This document shows positions 37,505 to 45,588 of a DNA stretch of 64,000 nucleotides, in pieces. The DNA lies in contig NZ_KI421517.1 of assembly GCF_000473365.1 (NCBI RefSeq), positions 1,323,363 through 1,387,362 on the forward strand, in the 5' to 3' direction. The position numbers and the translations under genes are program-made. The DNA comes from Adhaeribacter aquaticus DSM 16391 (GTDB lineage Bacteria; Bacteroidota; Bacteroidia; Cytophagales; Hymenobacteraceae). The notes beneath the pieces are model-generated. The model saw nothing but the letters and a program-made list of their open reading frames with translations, had not been told where the DNA came from and searched no databases. Position 1 is the stretch's first letter, and each line of letters begins with the position of its first letter.

Positions 37505-38116
37505 ATGATGTTAAGAGATACCGTTTTGCAAGAGGCAGTTAATCTTGTAAAAACAGAAGGTTTGGCTGATTTCAATGAACAGAATATATTGGTCAGACTT
37601 GATATTAGCCAGGCTACTTTTAAGGAGTTATTTTCCGGAATGGAGGATATGGTGAATAAGGTAGTAATGTATGACCTGGAAAACCAAAAGAAGGAGCACG
37701 CCAAAGCTTTTGCCCATTCCAAAAATGCCGTAGAAGACATTATGTTTTTATTGCAGGACGGTATTGAAAGTGTTAAAAAAACCAATCCTGTTTATTATAA
37801 GCAATTGCAGGAAAAATACCCTAAAGCTTGGGCCATTTCGCTGGAGCATTTAAATTCTTATTCTTACCCCCAGGTGCACGACGTTATAAACAGGGGCGTA
37901 TTAGAAGGTAGCTTTCGGCGGGATGTAAATATTCAGTTAGTTACTAAAATTATTTTAGAACAACTGAATATGATGTTAAACCCGGCTATTTTTCCGCCTG
38001 AAAGATATAATTTAGCGGAAGTTTTTCGAAGCATCTATTTATATTATGTAAGAGGTATTTGCACGGAAAGTGGCTCCAAGTTAGCTGAAGAATATTTTAC
38101 CCGGAATAGGTTATAA
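37505..38116 (+). CDS. TetR/AcrR-like regulator, second of a tandem pair
   Basis: 203 aa, paralogous to the gene 160 bp upstream. The HTH region is LQEAVNLVKTEGLADFNEQNILVRLDISQATFKELFSGMEDMV. The helical C-terminal domain ends in AEVFRSIYLYYVRGICTESG. The strongest similarity between the two lies in the C-terminal ligand and dimer region, while the recognition helices differ. They may therefore sense similar signals and bind different sites, or form heterodimers. It ends in a long terminator. Confidence 0.85.
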   Translation: MMLRDTVLQEAVNLVKTEGLADFNEQNILVRLDISQATFKELFSGMEDMVNKVVMYDLENQKKEHAKAFAHSKNAVEDIMFLLQDGIESVKKTNPVYYKQLQEKYPKAWAISLEHLNSYSYPQVHDVINRGVLEGSFRRDVNIQLVTKIILEQLNMMLNPAIFPPERYNLAEVFRSIYLYYVRGICTESGSKLAEEYFTRNRL

Positions 38117-38133
38117 GTTATAAAGTACATTCA

Positions 38134-38190
38134 GAACCTAAACAAGAAGGCCAGCTGCACTTAGTGTAGCTGGCCTTCTTGTTTAGGTTC
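38134..38190. terminator. Bidirectional intrinsic terminator with 23-27 bp stem
   Basis: Perfect 23-bp arms (38134-38156 and 38168-38190, core ACAAGAAGGCCAGCT). The loop bases can add four more pairs, including one G-U. It lies between the TetR gene and the convergent DUF6952-like gene. Confidence 0.9.
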
Positions 38191-38200
38191 TAGTTATATT

Positions 38201-38443
38201 CTATGAAATAGAAACGCGTACCTTCTGCGTAAATTCCCGCAGAGCCGTTTTAAAGTCTGTTTGGTGGTCGTGCATGTGGTTTAAAATCCAGATGGCGCCA
38301 AAAACATGCGTTAATTGTTCGCCTTCATCAGAACCCTCTACCTCAAAATCTGGTTGCTGTTCGTCCAGTAGTAATTCTTCAGCGTGGCGCAGCGACTCAA
38401 TAGTTTGCGTTTCGACTAACTTTTTTATAGCTGGTATTTTCAT
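38201..38443 (-). CDS. DUF6952-like small protein
   Basis: 80 aa, cytoplasmic. The sequence MKIPAIKKLVETQTIESLRHAEELLLDEQQPDFEVEGSDEGEQLTHVFGAIWIL matches a short Bacteroidota family often found next to thioredoxin and peroxiredoxin genes. The function is unknown, but the constant neighbourhood suggests a redox or oxidative-stress role. It starts 4 bp after the thioredoxin stop, so the two are translated together. Confidence 0.8.
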   Translation of the reverse strand: MKIPAIKKLVETQTIESLRHAEELLLDEQQPDFEVEGSDEGEQLTHVFGAIWILNHMHDHQTDFKTALREFTQKVRVSIS

Positions 38444-38447
38444 AAGC

Positions 38448-38765
38448 TTAGTTTAATTTATTAATTAAATTAGTTACCGCATCCTCTTTGCTGGCGGCTA
38501 CTGTATCTACTAATTCGCCATTTTTAAATACAGCAAAGAAAGGTAAATTAGTAACACCGGCTACTTTGCGGGCTTCCGGGCTTTGTTCAGCGTTTACATC
38601 AACAAAAGTAACATCTTTATACTGCTCATTATCCGACATACGCTTAAACTTTGGAGAAAATAAACGACAGTTACCACACCAGTCGGCATAGTATTTCACA
38701 ATAACTTTCTCGTTAGAGGTAAGAATATTATTAAAATCAGAATCGGTTGCTTGAATAATTGCCAT
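38448..38765 (-). CDS. Thioredoxin-family protein
   Basis: 105 aa from ATG 38765; a longer in-frame start at 38798 adds eleven residues (MYKILSKPFRN) not typical of thioredoxins. The active site is C-G-N-C in VKYYADWCGNCRLFSPKF, with cis-Pro in TNLPFFAVFKNGE. It lacks a signal peptide, so it is cytoplasmic. It probably reduces protein disulfides, perhaps as donor to a peroxiredoxin. It forms a two-gene unit with the DUF6952-like gene. Confidence 0.9.
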   Translation of the reverse strand: MAIIQATDSDFNNILTSNEKVIVKYYADWCGNCRLFSPKFKRMSDNEQYKDVTFVDVNAEQSPEARKVAGVTNLPFFAVFKNGELVDTVAASKEDAVTNLINKLN

Positions 38766-38880
38766 ATTTCTAAATGGTTTACTTAAAATTTTGTACAAAA
38801 TTACGTAATTTATTTAATTGGCATCAACTATACGTAGTCCTAATGAGAAAGATTATTAGGTTTATTATGTTTAGGGTTAG

Positions 38881-39534
38881 TTATTTAAACAGGTTCCGGA
38901 TTCGTTGATCTTTGCCACGTTTCATAGTTAAGCTAGCTAGTACTACCTGCCGCTTTAACGGCAGGTGCCACCTTCCTATTGGTTCGCCGGTTTTAAAGCC
39001 ATTAAGTTTATAACCTGGAAACTGTGCCTGTAAGGTGGCAAAATCGGCTGTTGCAATATCTGTATTAACCTGGCCATGGCATTTTAAGCAAGTATTTTTT
39101 AGATAGATAGGAGCCGTGTATAAAACTTCTGTTTGGCTTAAGCGCTGGGTTTGGGCGGTTGTAAGTTTGCTCTGGTGGTCTGTTTGCCGTGTAAGCTTAG
39201 TTTGTAATTCCTGCGCCATAGAAGTTATTTCAGCGTATTTTTCCGGCGGATAAACAGTTAGGGCCTGAGTTATACCTCCATTTTCAAAGGCCTGGGTTAG
39301 GCGGGTGTGCAACAGCGTATCAGCAATAAAAACTAAGCTGTCACCAATCCGGGTGGCTTCTGATAATATTTGTTTGTCGGTAATACGTTTTACCGATCTT
39401 CGCTCAAACTCATCAGCAATTTCTTTCCCATTCTCCAGTTTTTTAGGTTTACAGCCAGAATCAAATAGCACTGAACTAACGAGAAGTAACAGAAAACAAA
39501 ACCTGTATAGCATGGTTATGGATTTTAGACGCAA
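38881..39534 (-). CDS. Tll0287-like (DUF3365) haem-binding lipoprotein
   Basis: 217 aa. The signal ends in a lipobox-like SGC (residues about 25-27) followed by KPKKLENG. The domain contains one CxxCH haem-attachment motif in LKNTCLKCHGQVNTDI. The closing segment KTGEPIGRWHLPLKRQV is typical of the Tll0287/DUF3365 family. Covalent c-type haem is expected; a sensor or electron-transfer role is inferred. It is a single gene upstream of and divergent from prfA. Confidence 0.85.
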   Translation of the reverse strand: MRLKSITMLYRFCFLLLLVSSVLFDSGCKPKKLENGKEIADEFERRSVKRITDKQILSEATRIGDSLVFIADTLLHTRLTQAFENGGITQALTVYPPEKYAEITSMAQELQTKLTRQTDHQSKLTTAQTQRLSQTEVLYTAPIYLKNTCLKCHGQVNTDIATADFATLQAQFPGYKLNGFKTGEPIGRWHLPLKRQVVLASLTMKRGKDQRIRNLFK

Positions 39535-39615
39535 GTTAAACCCTGCCAGTTATATTACGGTACAACCAAATAAATTTTTGCTTTAGAAATAACCTTTGTT
39601 GCTCATATGCAACTC

Positions 39616-39648
39616 TTGTGCATTCACAAATGTTATTTATTATCTTTG
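39616..39648 (+). promoter_or_regulatory. Bacteroidota promoter of prfA
   Basis: TTG at 39616-39618, 22 bp, then TATCTTTG at 39641-39648, matching the TTG / TAnnTTTG consensus. It ends 25 bp before the prfA ATG. Confidence 0.65.
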
Positions 39649-39673
39649 CAGTTAAAACACAATTTCTAAAGAA

Positions 39674-40744
39674 ATGTTAGATAAATTAGAAGCGATCAAA
39701 GAGCGTTTTGAAGATGTTAGCCAGCAGCTCATACAGCCGGATGCTATGAGCGACATGAAGAAATACAAATCGCTTAACAAGGAATATAAAGACCTTGAAA
39801 AGATCGTAATTGAATATAAAAAATACTTAAACCTGATTAGCAATATTGATAATGCCAAGCAGGTAATTGCTACCGAAAAAGACGAGGAATTTCGGGAAAT
39901 GGCGAAGGAAGAGCTGGACGAGCTGCTTCCGCAGTTGGATGAAATGGAAGAATTGATTAAAAACCTGTTGATTCCAAAAGACCCGAACGATAGTAAAGAC
40001 ATTATTATTGAAATCAGAGCTGGCGCTGGCGGCGATGAGGCCTCTATTTTTGCCGGTGATTTGCACCGCATGTACTCTCGTTTTGCTGAGAAACAAGGCT
40101 GGAAAATGGAATTGATTGATGCACAGGAAGGTACTTCCGGTGGTTATAAAGAAATTATTTCCAGTATTTCCGGCGAAGATGTATACGGCAAGCTTAAATT
40201 TGAATCAGGTGTGCACCGGGTACAACGGGTACCGGCTACCGAAACACAAGGTCGTATTCACACCTCCGTAGCCAGTGTGGTGGTATTACCAGAAGTAGAA
40301 GAGTTTGATATAGAGTTGAGCATGAACGATATCCGAAAAGACCTTTTCTGTGCTTCCGGACCAGGTGGGCAGTCGGTAAACACTACTTATTCGGCCGTTC
40401 GTTTAACCCACATTCCATCTGGTATTGTGGCGCAGTGCCAGGACCAGAAATCCCAGTTAAAAAACTTTGATAAAGCTCTCAAAGTTTTACGTTCGCGGGT
40501 TTATGAAGTAGAGTTGGCTAAAAAACTGGAAGAAGAAGGTGCGCAACGAAAAAGCATGGTAGGTGGCAACGATCGTTCAGATAAAATCCGGACCTATAAC
40601 TATCCGCAAGGCCGGGTTACCGATCACCGGATTGGCCATACTGTTTATAACCTACCTTCTGTAATGGATGGTAACATTGACGACTTTGTGGAACAGTTGC
40701 GTATTGCTGAAAGTGCCGAGAGATTAAAAGAAGGGGTTGCGTAA
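39674..40744 (+). CDS. prfA: Peptide chain release factor 1
   Basis: 356 aa, full length. The catalytic GGQ motif is in FCASGPGGQSVNTTYSAVRLTH. The RF1 stop-codon recognition tripeptide (P-A-T) lies in RVQRVPATETQGRIHTS, which distinguishes RF1 from RF2. It reads UAA and UAG and releases the finished peptide at the ribosome. It is a single gene with its own promoter; an inverted repeat follows 38 bp after the stop. Confidence 0.98.
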   Translation: MLDKLEAIKERFEDVSQQLIQPDAMSDMKKYKSLNKEYKDLEKIVIEYKKYLNLISNIDNAKQVIATEKDEEFREMAKEELDELLPQLDEMEELIKNLLIPKDPNDSKDIIIEIRAGAGGDEASIFAGDLHRMYSRFAEKQGWKMELIDAQEGTSGGYKEIISSISGEDVYGKLKFESGVHRVQRVPATETQGRIHTSVASVVVLPEVEEFDIELSMNDIRKDLFCASGPGGQSVNTTYSAVRLTHIPSGIVAQCQDQKSQLKNFDKALKVLRSRVYEVELAKKLEEEGAQRKSMVGGNDRSDKIRTYNYPQGRVTDHRIGHTVYNLPSVMDGNIDDFVEQLRIAESAERLKEGVA

Positions 40745-40782
40745 TTTTTTAACCGTAACCTTTTATAATGATAGCTATTCTG

Positions 40783-40842
40783 ATTAAATTGTTTAATTGT
40801 TATTCGCTTTACAATACAAGCCTGACGATTAAACAATTTAAT
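40783..40842. repeat. Inverted repeat after prfA
   Basis: Perfect 15-bp arms ATTAAATTGTTTAAT and its complement (40783-40797 and 40828-40842), extendable inwards through G-U pairs. There is no T-tail, so it could be a weak terminator or mRNA-end hairpin, or an operator for the DinB gene at 40875. Confidence 0.55.
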
Positions 40843-40874
40843 ACTTCTAAATCTTAATTACTTGGTTAGGGGAG

Positions 40875-41465
40875 ATGCAAAACAGTTATTTGCCGGATGT
40901 GGTTTATGAGCTAAACCTGATATCTAGAAAGGTTAAAAGTGAGTTTGGGGGCCTTACTACAGAGCAGCTAAACTGGAAGCCATCGGCAGATGCGTGGAGC
41001 ATTGGGCAATGCCTTGATCATTTAATCAAGACCAATATTTTATATTTCCCTGTTTTTGCGTCTATCCATAACGGTAGGTATAAGAAACCTTTCTTAGGTA
41101 ATTTACCAGGTTTACCGGCCCTAACCGGCCGGATGATGCTAAAAGCCTTAGACCCATCATCTGCCAAAAAACTGAAGACACCCGGAGCTTTTAAACCTGC
41201 GGCCAGTAATATACCAGGTACTGTTGTTACTGATTTTGGCTATCACCAGGAAGAATTTATCCGACAAATTACGGCAACGGATAAAGTTAAACATGATAAA
41301 GTTATTGTAGCCTCACCTATTTCGGGGCTAATTACTTTTAGCTTGAAGGATTGTATTAATATTTGTGTAACGCACGAAGAAAGGCATTTTTTACAGGCTA
41401 AACGCGTCCTGAAAAACCAATCATTCCCAATAAATACTAAAAATAATTCGTTCTCCAGAAAATAA
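40875..41465 (+). CDS. DinB-family protein
   Basis: 196 aa. The DinB_2 four-helix-bundle pattern is visible: LISRKVKSEFGGLTTEQLNWKPSADAWSIGQCLDHLI near the N-terminus, the central DFGYHQEEFIRQI, and the C-terminal CINICVTHEERHFLQAKRVL. Histidines at the ends of helices (CLDHL, THEERH) would bind a metal. The family includes thiol-dependent transferases and DNA-damage-inducible proteins of unknown function. Single gene. Confidence 0.88.
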   Translation: MQNSYLPDVVYELNLISRKVKSEFGGLTTEQLNWKPSADAWSIGQCLDHLIKTNILYFPVFASIHNGRYKKPFLGNLPGLPALTGRMMLKALDPSSAKKLKTPGAFKPAASNIPGTVVTDFGYHQEEFIRQITATDKVKHDKVIVASPISGLITFSLKDCINICVTHEERHFLQAKRVLKNQSFPINTKNNSFSRK

Positions 41466-41545
41466 CCCTTCTGGCAACCTTATTTATAACACCCAGGGAA
41501 GGATGGCGTAAGAATGGTTGTTATAAGTACATTCAATAATATTCT

Positions 41546-42952
41546 GTGAATTACCTCATTGGCTTTTTGTTATTAATTTCGGTTTGGGTAGGTCTGGTAG
41601 CTTGCGAGCCGGAAGAGGAGGTAGTAATCAGAAATCCCAAAGCAGATTTAGAGTTTTCAGCTGATTCAGTGTTGTTTGATACAGTTTTTGTACAAACAGG
41701 CAGTGTAACCAGGCGCCTGACAGTTTATAACTTTAATAAAAATGCAGTTGAGGTAGACGAGATCAGGTTAGGAAATGCTACCAACTCGCCCTATACCCTT
41801 ATTATTGATGGGGTAGATGGCCCGGTTGCCCGCCAGGTGCGTATCCGGGGCCAGGATAGCTTATATGTGCTGGTAAAAGTCAAGATTAAGCCGGGCAATA
41901 GTAATGCGCCTTTCTTGGTACAGGATGCTATTAGTTTTAAAATCAATAATAAAGTTCAGGATGTAAAATTGGTAGCCTATGGGCAGGAGGCCTATTTCTA
42001 TCGGGATGTCGAATTGCCTTGTGATGCTACCTGGGCTGCCGATAAGCCTCATGTAATATACGGAAATATTAAGGTGAAAGACGGATGTTCCCTTACCATT
42101 CAGAAGGGAGCCCGGATTTATGCGCATAAAGATGCTGCTCTGCAAATAAGCGGTACTTTACGCATAGAAGGCACCTCCGACCAGCGGGTAATATTTGATG
42201 GAGACCGGTTGGAGCCCTTTTACAACGAAGTTCCCGGGCAATGGTCGGGTATTCAGTTTTTGGGAAAAAGCAAAAACAACACAATCCGGTATGCTGATAT
42301 AAGAAATGCGAATGTTGCTATTTTAGCTAATAACAGCGACCGGAATGCCAATACTTATGATGTTGTATTGGAGAATTGTATTATTAAAAATATGTTTACG
42401 GCAGGTATTCTGAGCTATACAGCCGATGTGGAAGTAATTAATTCGCTTATAACCAATTGTGGACAATATGCTGTAGCTGGTTTAGGAGGTGGTACTTATA
42501 GTTTTAAATATTGTACCATTGCTAATTATACACCCGAATTTAAGCGCGAAACTCCCTCCTTTTATTTTACAGACCAAGAAAAGCAAGTAACCTACCGGCT
42601 TAAAATAGCAATGGTCAATTCTATTATTTGGGCTGGTAAAAGAGGGCTGCGCCTAACAGAAGAAATGCATTTGCAACATACCGGTGGAACTACTCTGGAT
42701 ACAACTTTTACCCATAACATTCTGCAAACAGAGCGGTATAAAAATGTGTTAAATAAAACTAACTTAATTAATCAGGAGCCCGGCTTCAAAAATACACCAG
42801 AAACTACCCGTAATTATAAATACGATTACAGCTTAGTTGCCGGGGCAAAAGCCAATGGAGCGGCTAAACCATTACCGGATATACAAAAAGATATAAAAGA
42901 TGTAGTCCGGGATGCAACGGCTCCGGATATAGGCACCTACGAACTTCCTTAA
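41546..42952 (+). CDS. Predicted lipoprotein with right-handed beta-helix region
   Basis: 468 aa from a GTG start. The signal MNYLIGFLLLISVWVGLVAC ends in lipobox LVAC. After a beta-sandwich-like N-terminal half, residues about 165-330 resemble pectate-lyase-type parallel beta-helix rungs (HVIYGNIKVKDGCSLTIQKG, then NTIRYADIRNANVAILANNS). No catalytic residues are identifiable. It is probably on the outer-membrane surface. The next gene follows after 11 bp. Confidence 0.75.
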   Translation: MNYLIGFLLLISVWVGLVACEPEEEVVIRNPKADLEFSADSVLFDTVFVQTGSVTRRLTVYNFNKNAVEVDEIRLGNATNSPYTLIIDGVDGPVARQVRIRGQDSLYVLVKVKIKPGNSNAPFLVQDAISFKINNKVQDVKLVAYGQEAYFYRDVELPCDATWAADKPHVIYGNIKVKDGCSLTIQKGARIYAHKDAALQISGTLRIEGTSDQRVIFDGDRLEPFYNEVPGQWSGIQFLGKSKNNTIRYADIRNANVAILANNSDRNANTYDVVLENCIIKNMFTAGILSYTADVEVINSLITNCGQYAVAGLGGGTYSFKYCTIANYTPEFKRETPSFYFTDQEKQVTYRLKIAMVNSIIWAGKRGLRLTEEMHLQHTGGTTLDTTFTHNILQTERYKNVLNKTNLINQEPGFKNTPETTRNYKYDYSLVAGAKANGAAKPLPDIQKDIKDVVRDATAPDIGTYELP

Positions 42953-42963
42953 CCCTTAGAACT

Positions 42964-43392
42964 ATGGAATGGTACCAAAAGAGTTTTCGACTTCCGGCAT
43001 TAAAGCGGGGTTTTCATTTAATAACAGATTTGGTGGTGGCTGAAATGTCTGAAATCGAAAAGATAAAAGTTGGCCTGGCGCATGTCTTTATCCGGCATAC
43101 TTCGGCTAGCTTAACCATTAATGAAGATGCGGACCCTACGGTAAGAATGGATTTTGAAAGCCACTTTAACAAGATGGTACCAGAAAATGCTCCTTATTAC
43201 CGACATAATGATGAGGGTTCTGATGATATGCCGGCTCACTTAAAAGCATCTATTTTGGGTAATTCCGTTACCATACCCATCACCAATGGAAAACTTAATC
43301 TAGGTACCTGGCAAGGTATTTACCTTTGCGAGCACCGCGACCATGCCACACGCCGCTGGATAGTGGTTACACTACAAGGCCAGAGTTTGTAA
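42964..43392 (+). CDS. YjbQ/UPF0047 family protein (secondary thiamine-phosphate synthase)
   Basis: 142 aa, full length. Family signatures include HVFIRHTSASLTINEDADPTVRMDFE, then YRHNDEGSDDMPAHLKASILG and GTWQGIYLCEHRDH. Conserved His residues probably bind metal. Members complement thiamine-phosphate synthase mutants when overexpressed, but the normal role is unsettled. It is probably co-transcribed with the lipoprotein gene upstream. Confidence 0.93.
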   Translation: MEWYQKSFRLPALKRGFHLITDLVVAEMSEIEKIKVGLAHVFIRHTSASLTINEDADPTVRMDFESHFNKMVPENAPYYRHNDEGSDDMPAHLKASILGNSVTIPITNGKLNLGTWQGIYLCEHRDHATRRWIVVTLQGQSL

Positions 43393-43407
43393 TTAGTTTT
43401 TCTGATT

Positions 43408-44901
43408 TTATTTAAGAACAATCAGTTTCCTGGTTATTACCTGCCCTGTGTGTAAGATAATTCTGACGTAATAAATTCCATTCGCTAAACCCGCCAGGTT
43501 AATTGTTAATTCTTTACCTGGAGCGTTGCCGGCCCGGATAGATTGGCCCAGGGAATTTAACAGCATAATAGAATTTACCTCCAAATTGGCTGGTACCACT
43601 ACGGTTACCATATCTCGGGCAGGGTTCGGATAAATAACCGGCTCGTTGGGGGTTACCAGTATATAATTAATTTTAGTCTCGGTATCAGAGATATTGCCTG
43701 CAGAAACTGTAAGCGTTACAGTATACTTGCCGGGTTCCGGAAAAGTAACAGTAGGGTTCTGAATACTGGTGCTATTAGCAATACCTCCGCCAAAATCCCA
43801 TTTCCAGCTGTTAGCCCGGATGCCGATAGAATTATCTGTAAACTGCACTGTAGAACCGGTTACAATAACAGAATCACTAACAGAAAAATCGGCCTGTAAT
43901 GGATTAGCGCAAACGACTGAACTTAATAAACCAGGCCGGGCAGTATTAATTATGGCTTGCATGTACGTGCCCTGCCCCCTGGTAAACAAATTCATACAGG
44001 CGTCATCGGTGTAATCCATAAAGTTCTGGTACATATCACCTCCTAAGCTGGCATTGTTACAGGATATTCTGGTTCCGGTAGGGCAACCAGTGGTAGCATC
44101 ATCCTGATTGGGCGTGTCGTCAATACCATCGGTGTCGTCGCAGCCGAAGTTTATGCCCCAGATATGCTCCAAACCCAGCCAATGTCCTACTTCATGAGTA
44201 CCGGTACGTCCCAGGTTATAAGCAAAGTTCTGGTTGGGGTTAGCCGGAAACCTGCCCACTGCTTTATAATATAAGGAAACACCATCTATATTAGCCGGAC
44301 TTCCTGGAAACTGTCCATAACCTAAAACCTGATTACCTAGGTTACAAATCCAAATATTCAGGTACTTCTTTGTGTTCCAGGCATCTTTTCCTCCGGTAGC
44401 GGAAAACTTCATGTTATCTTCTAAATCAAAAGATACAGAATCGGTGTAGGTGCGGGTAATACCGGTAGTAGGTTGCCCATTAGGGTCTACTATGGCTAAA
44501 CAAAATTGAATCTGGGTATCGGCGGCTAATTTTTTGAATGGACGTAATGTTTTTACTGAATCAGCATTCCGGTGGCGGTAATCTTCGTTTAATACTTCCA
44601 GTTGAGACAATATTTGAGCTGTAGTTATATTTTCTTCGGGAGTATGATAAAGAACATGAAAGACTACCGGAATTTGAATAACAGGCTGGGTTAGCCTGGC
44701 CTTTTGGGAATTCTGGGCAAAAGCAGCAGCGGCTTTCCGGGCATTTTCCATATGCGTTTTAGTTTCCGGGTACCGCCGGATTAACTTATCGCGCTGATGG
44801 GTAGCCCCACAGGTTCTGCTAACAATAGGTGGAGTAAGTTGAGCCTGCGTAGGTACTGCCAGAAACAGGAGCAAAACTAAAAACCCAATGATTCTTGGCA
44901 T
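43408..44901 (-). CDS. Secreted M43 (pappalysin-type) zinc metalloprotease with PKD and T9SS domains
   Basis: 497 aa. A signal peptide (MPRIIGFLVLLLFLAVPTQAQ) and pro-region precede the protease. The zinc-binding site HEVGHWLGLEHIWG (HExxHxxGxxH) is near residue 238, and the Met-turn region is FMDYTDDACMNLFT. A PKD domain (WKWDFGGG, then PGKYTVTLTV) follows. The C-terminal ~80 residues are a type A T9SS signal (IYPNPARDMVTVVVP, then GIYYVRII). It would be an extracellular protease. A TATATTTG promoter element lies at 44918-44925, 16 bp before the start. Confidence 0.95.
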   Translation of the reverse strand: MPRIIGFLVLLLFLAVPTQAQLTPPIVSRTCGATHQRDKLIRRYPETKTHMENARKAAAAFAQNSQKARLTQPVIQIPVVFHVLYHTPEENITTAQILSQLEVLNEDYRHRNADSVKTLRPFKKLAADTQIQFCLAIVDPNGQPTTGITRTYTDSVSFDLEDNMKFSATGGKDAWNTKKYLNIWICNLGNQVLGYGQFPGSPANIDGVSLYYKAVGRFPANPNQNFAYNLGRTGTHEVGHWLGLEHIWGINFGCDDTDGIDDTPNQDDATTGCPTGTRISCNNASLGGDMYQNFMDYTDDACMNLFTRGQGTYMQAIINTARPGLLSSVVCANPLQADFSVSDSVIVTGSTVQFTDNSIGIRANSWKWDFGGGIANSTSIQNPTVTFPEPGKYTVTLTVSAGNISDTETKINYILVTPNEPVIYPNPARDMVTVVVPANLEVNSIMLLNSLGQSIRAGNAPGKELTINLAGLANGIYYVRIILHTGQVITRKLIVLK

Positions 44902-44984
44902 AAATGAATAGCTGGTTCAAATATATTGGGTAAAGCCCCTGGTTTCCTTTTAAACGGGTGCAGTTTTTAAATGGCAATCGTAAT

Positions 44985-45584
44985 TTACCGTATTTCTGTA
45001 AATATTACATACCGAAGCGAGTCAAAAAATACAGATTTTTGTACCCCTTTTATCTGGTATTTATTAACGATAGCTTGCCCATTCCTGGTATAACACTCCA
45101 GTTCTAATTCTTTCCGGGAAAAAATCAAGGTATTATAGCTGGTTCTTAAGGCTTTAATCTTGTTTACTTGCCCCTGCAAATCTCTGGTAACACTTAAAAA
45201 TTGTATATCACCATCTGTCTCTGGTTTTTTTGTATACGTTTCGGTGGTATAACCAGCAACATTTTGTTTTTTCTGAATGGTGTAGCTGTTTCGTAAAGCT
45301 GGTTTATTTATATCCAGCTCCGAAAAAGATTCCAGTTCTTTTTGCCAATTTAAATTTCGAAGTGTTTTGCTCTCCTTTGAGGTATTATTCTCGGCTACAG
45401 TTTTAGTAGCTACAGGCTTTTGTTGGTTAAGTACATTAACCTGATCCTGTATAAAAGCAGCCACATTAAAGTACTGGCCGGTAGCTCCCTGCTTATGGGC
45501 CTGGTCAGCATTATTCTGACAAGCATTCAAAGAAAAAATGCTTGCCAGAATGCTAATGAAGAGTGAATATTTAGGCAAAGCCAA
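44985..45584 (-). CDS. Predicted lipoprotein of unknown function
   Basis: 199 aa. The signal sequence ends in lipobox LNAC (FSLNACQNNADQ). The mature protein has a polar linker (QKPVATKTVAENNTSKES) followed by a mixed alpha/beta domain with GYTTETYTKKPETDGDIQFL and VNKIKALRTSYNTLIFSRKEL. I recognise no domain. It starts 4 bp after gpmI ends, so it is translated from the same transcript. Confidence 0.75.
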   Translation of the reverse strand: MALPKYSLFISILASIFSLNACQNNADQAHKQGATGQYFNVAAFIQDQVNVLNQQKPVATKTVAENNTSKESKTLRNLNWQKELESFSELDINKPALRNSYTIQKKQNVAGYTTETYTKKPETDGDIQFLSVTRDLQGQVNKIKALRTSYNTLIFSRKELELECYTRNGQAIVNKYQIKGVQKSVFFDSLRYVIFTEIR

Positions 45585-45588
45585 AATA

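Noticed and set aside
44890-44912. Possible additional sigma-54 site (TTGGCAT near 44896)
   Set aside because: It lies inside the M43 protease coding region and lacks TTG at the required 5-bp spacing. The TTGGCAT near 47205 and 38820 fail for the same reason.
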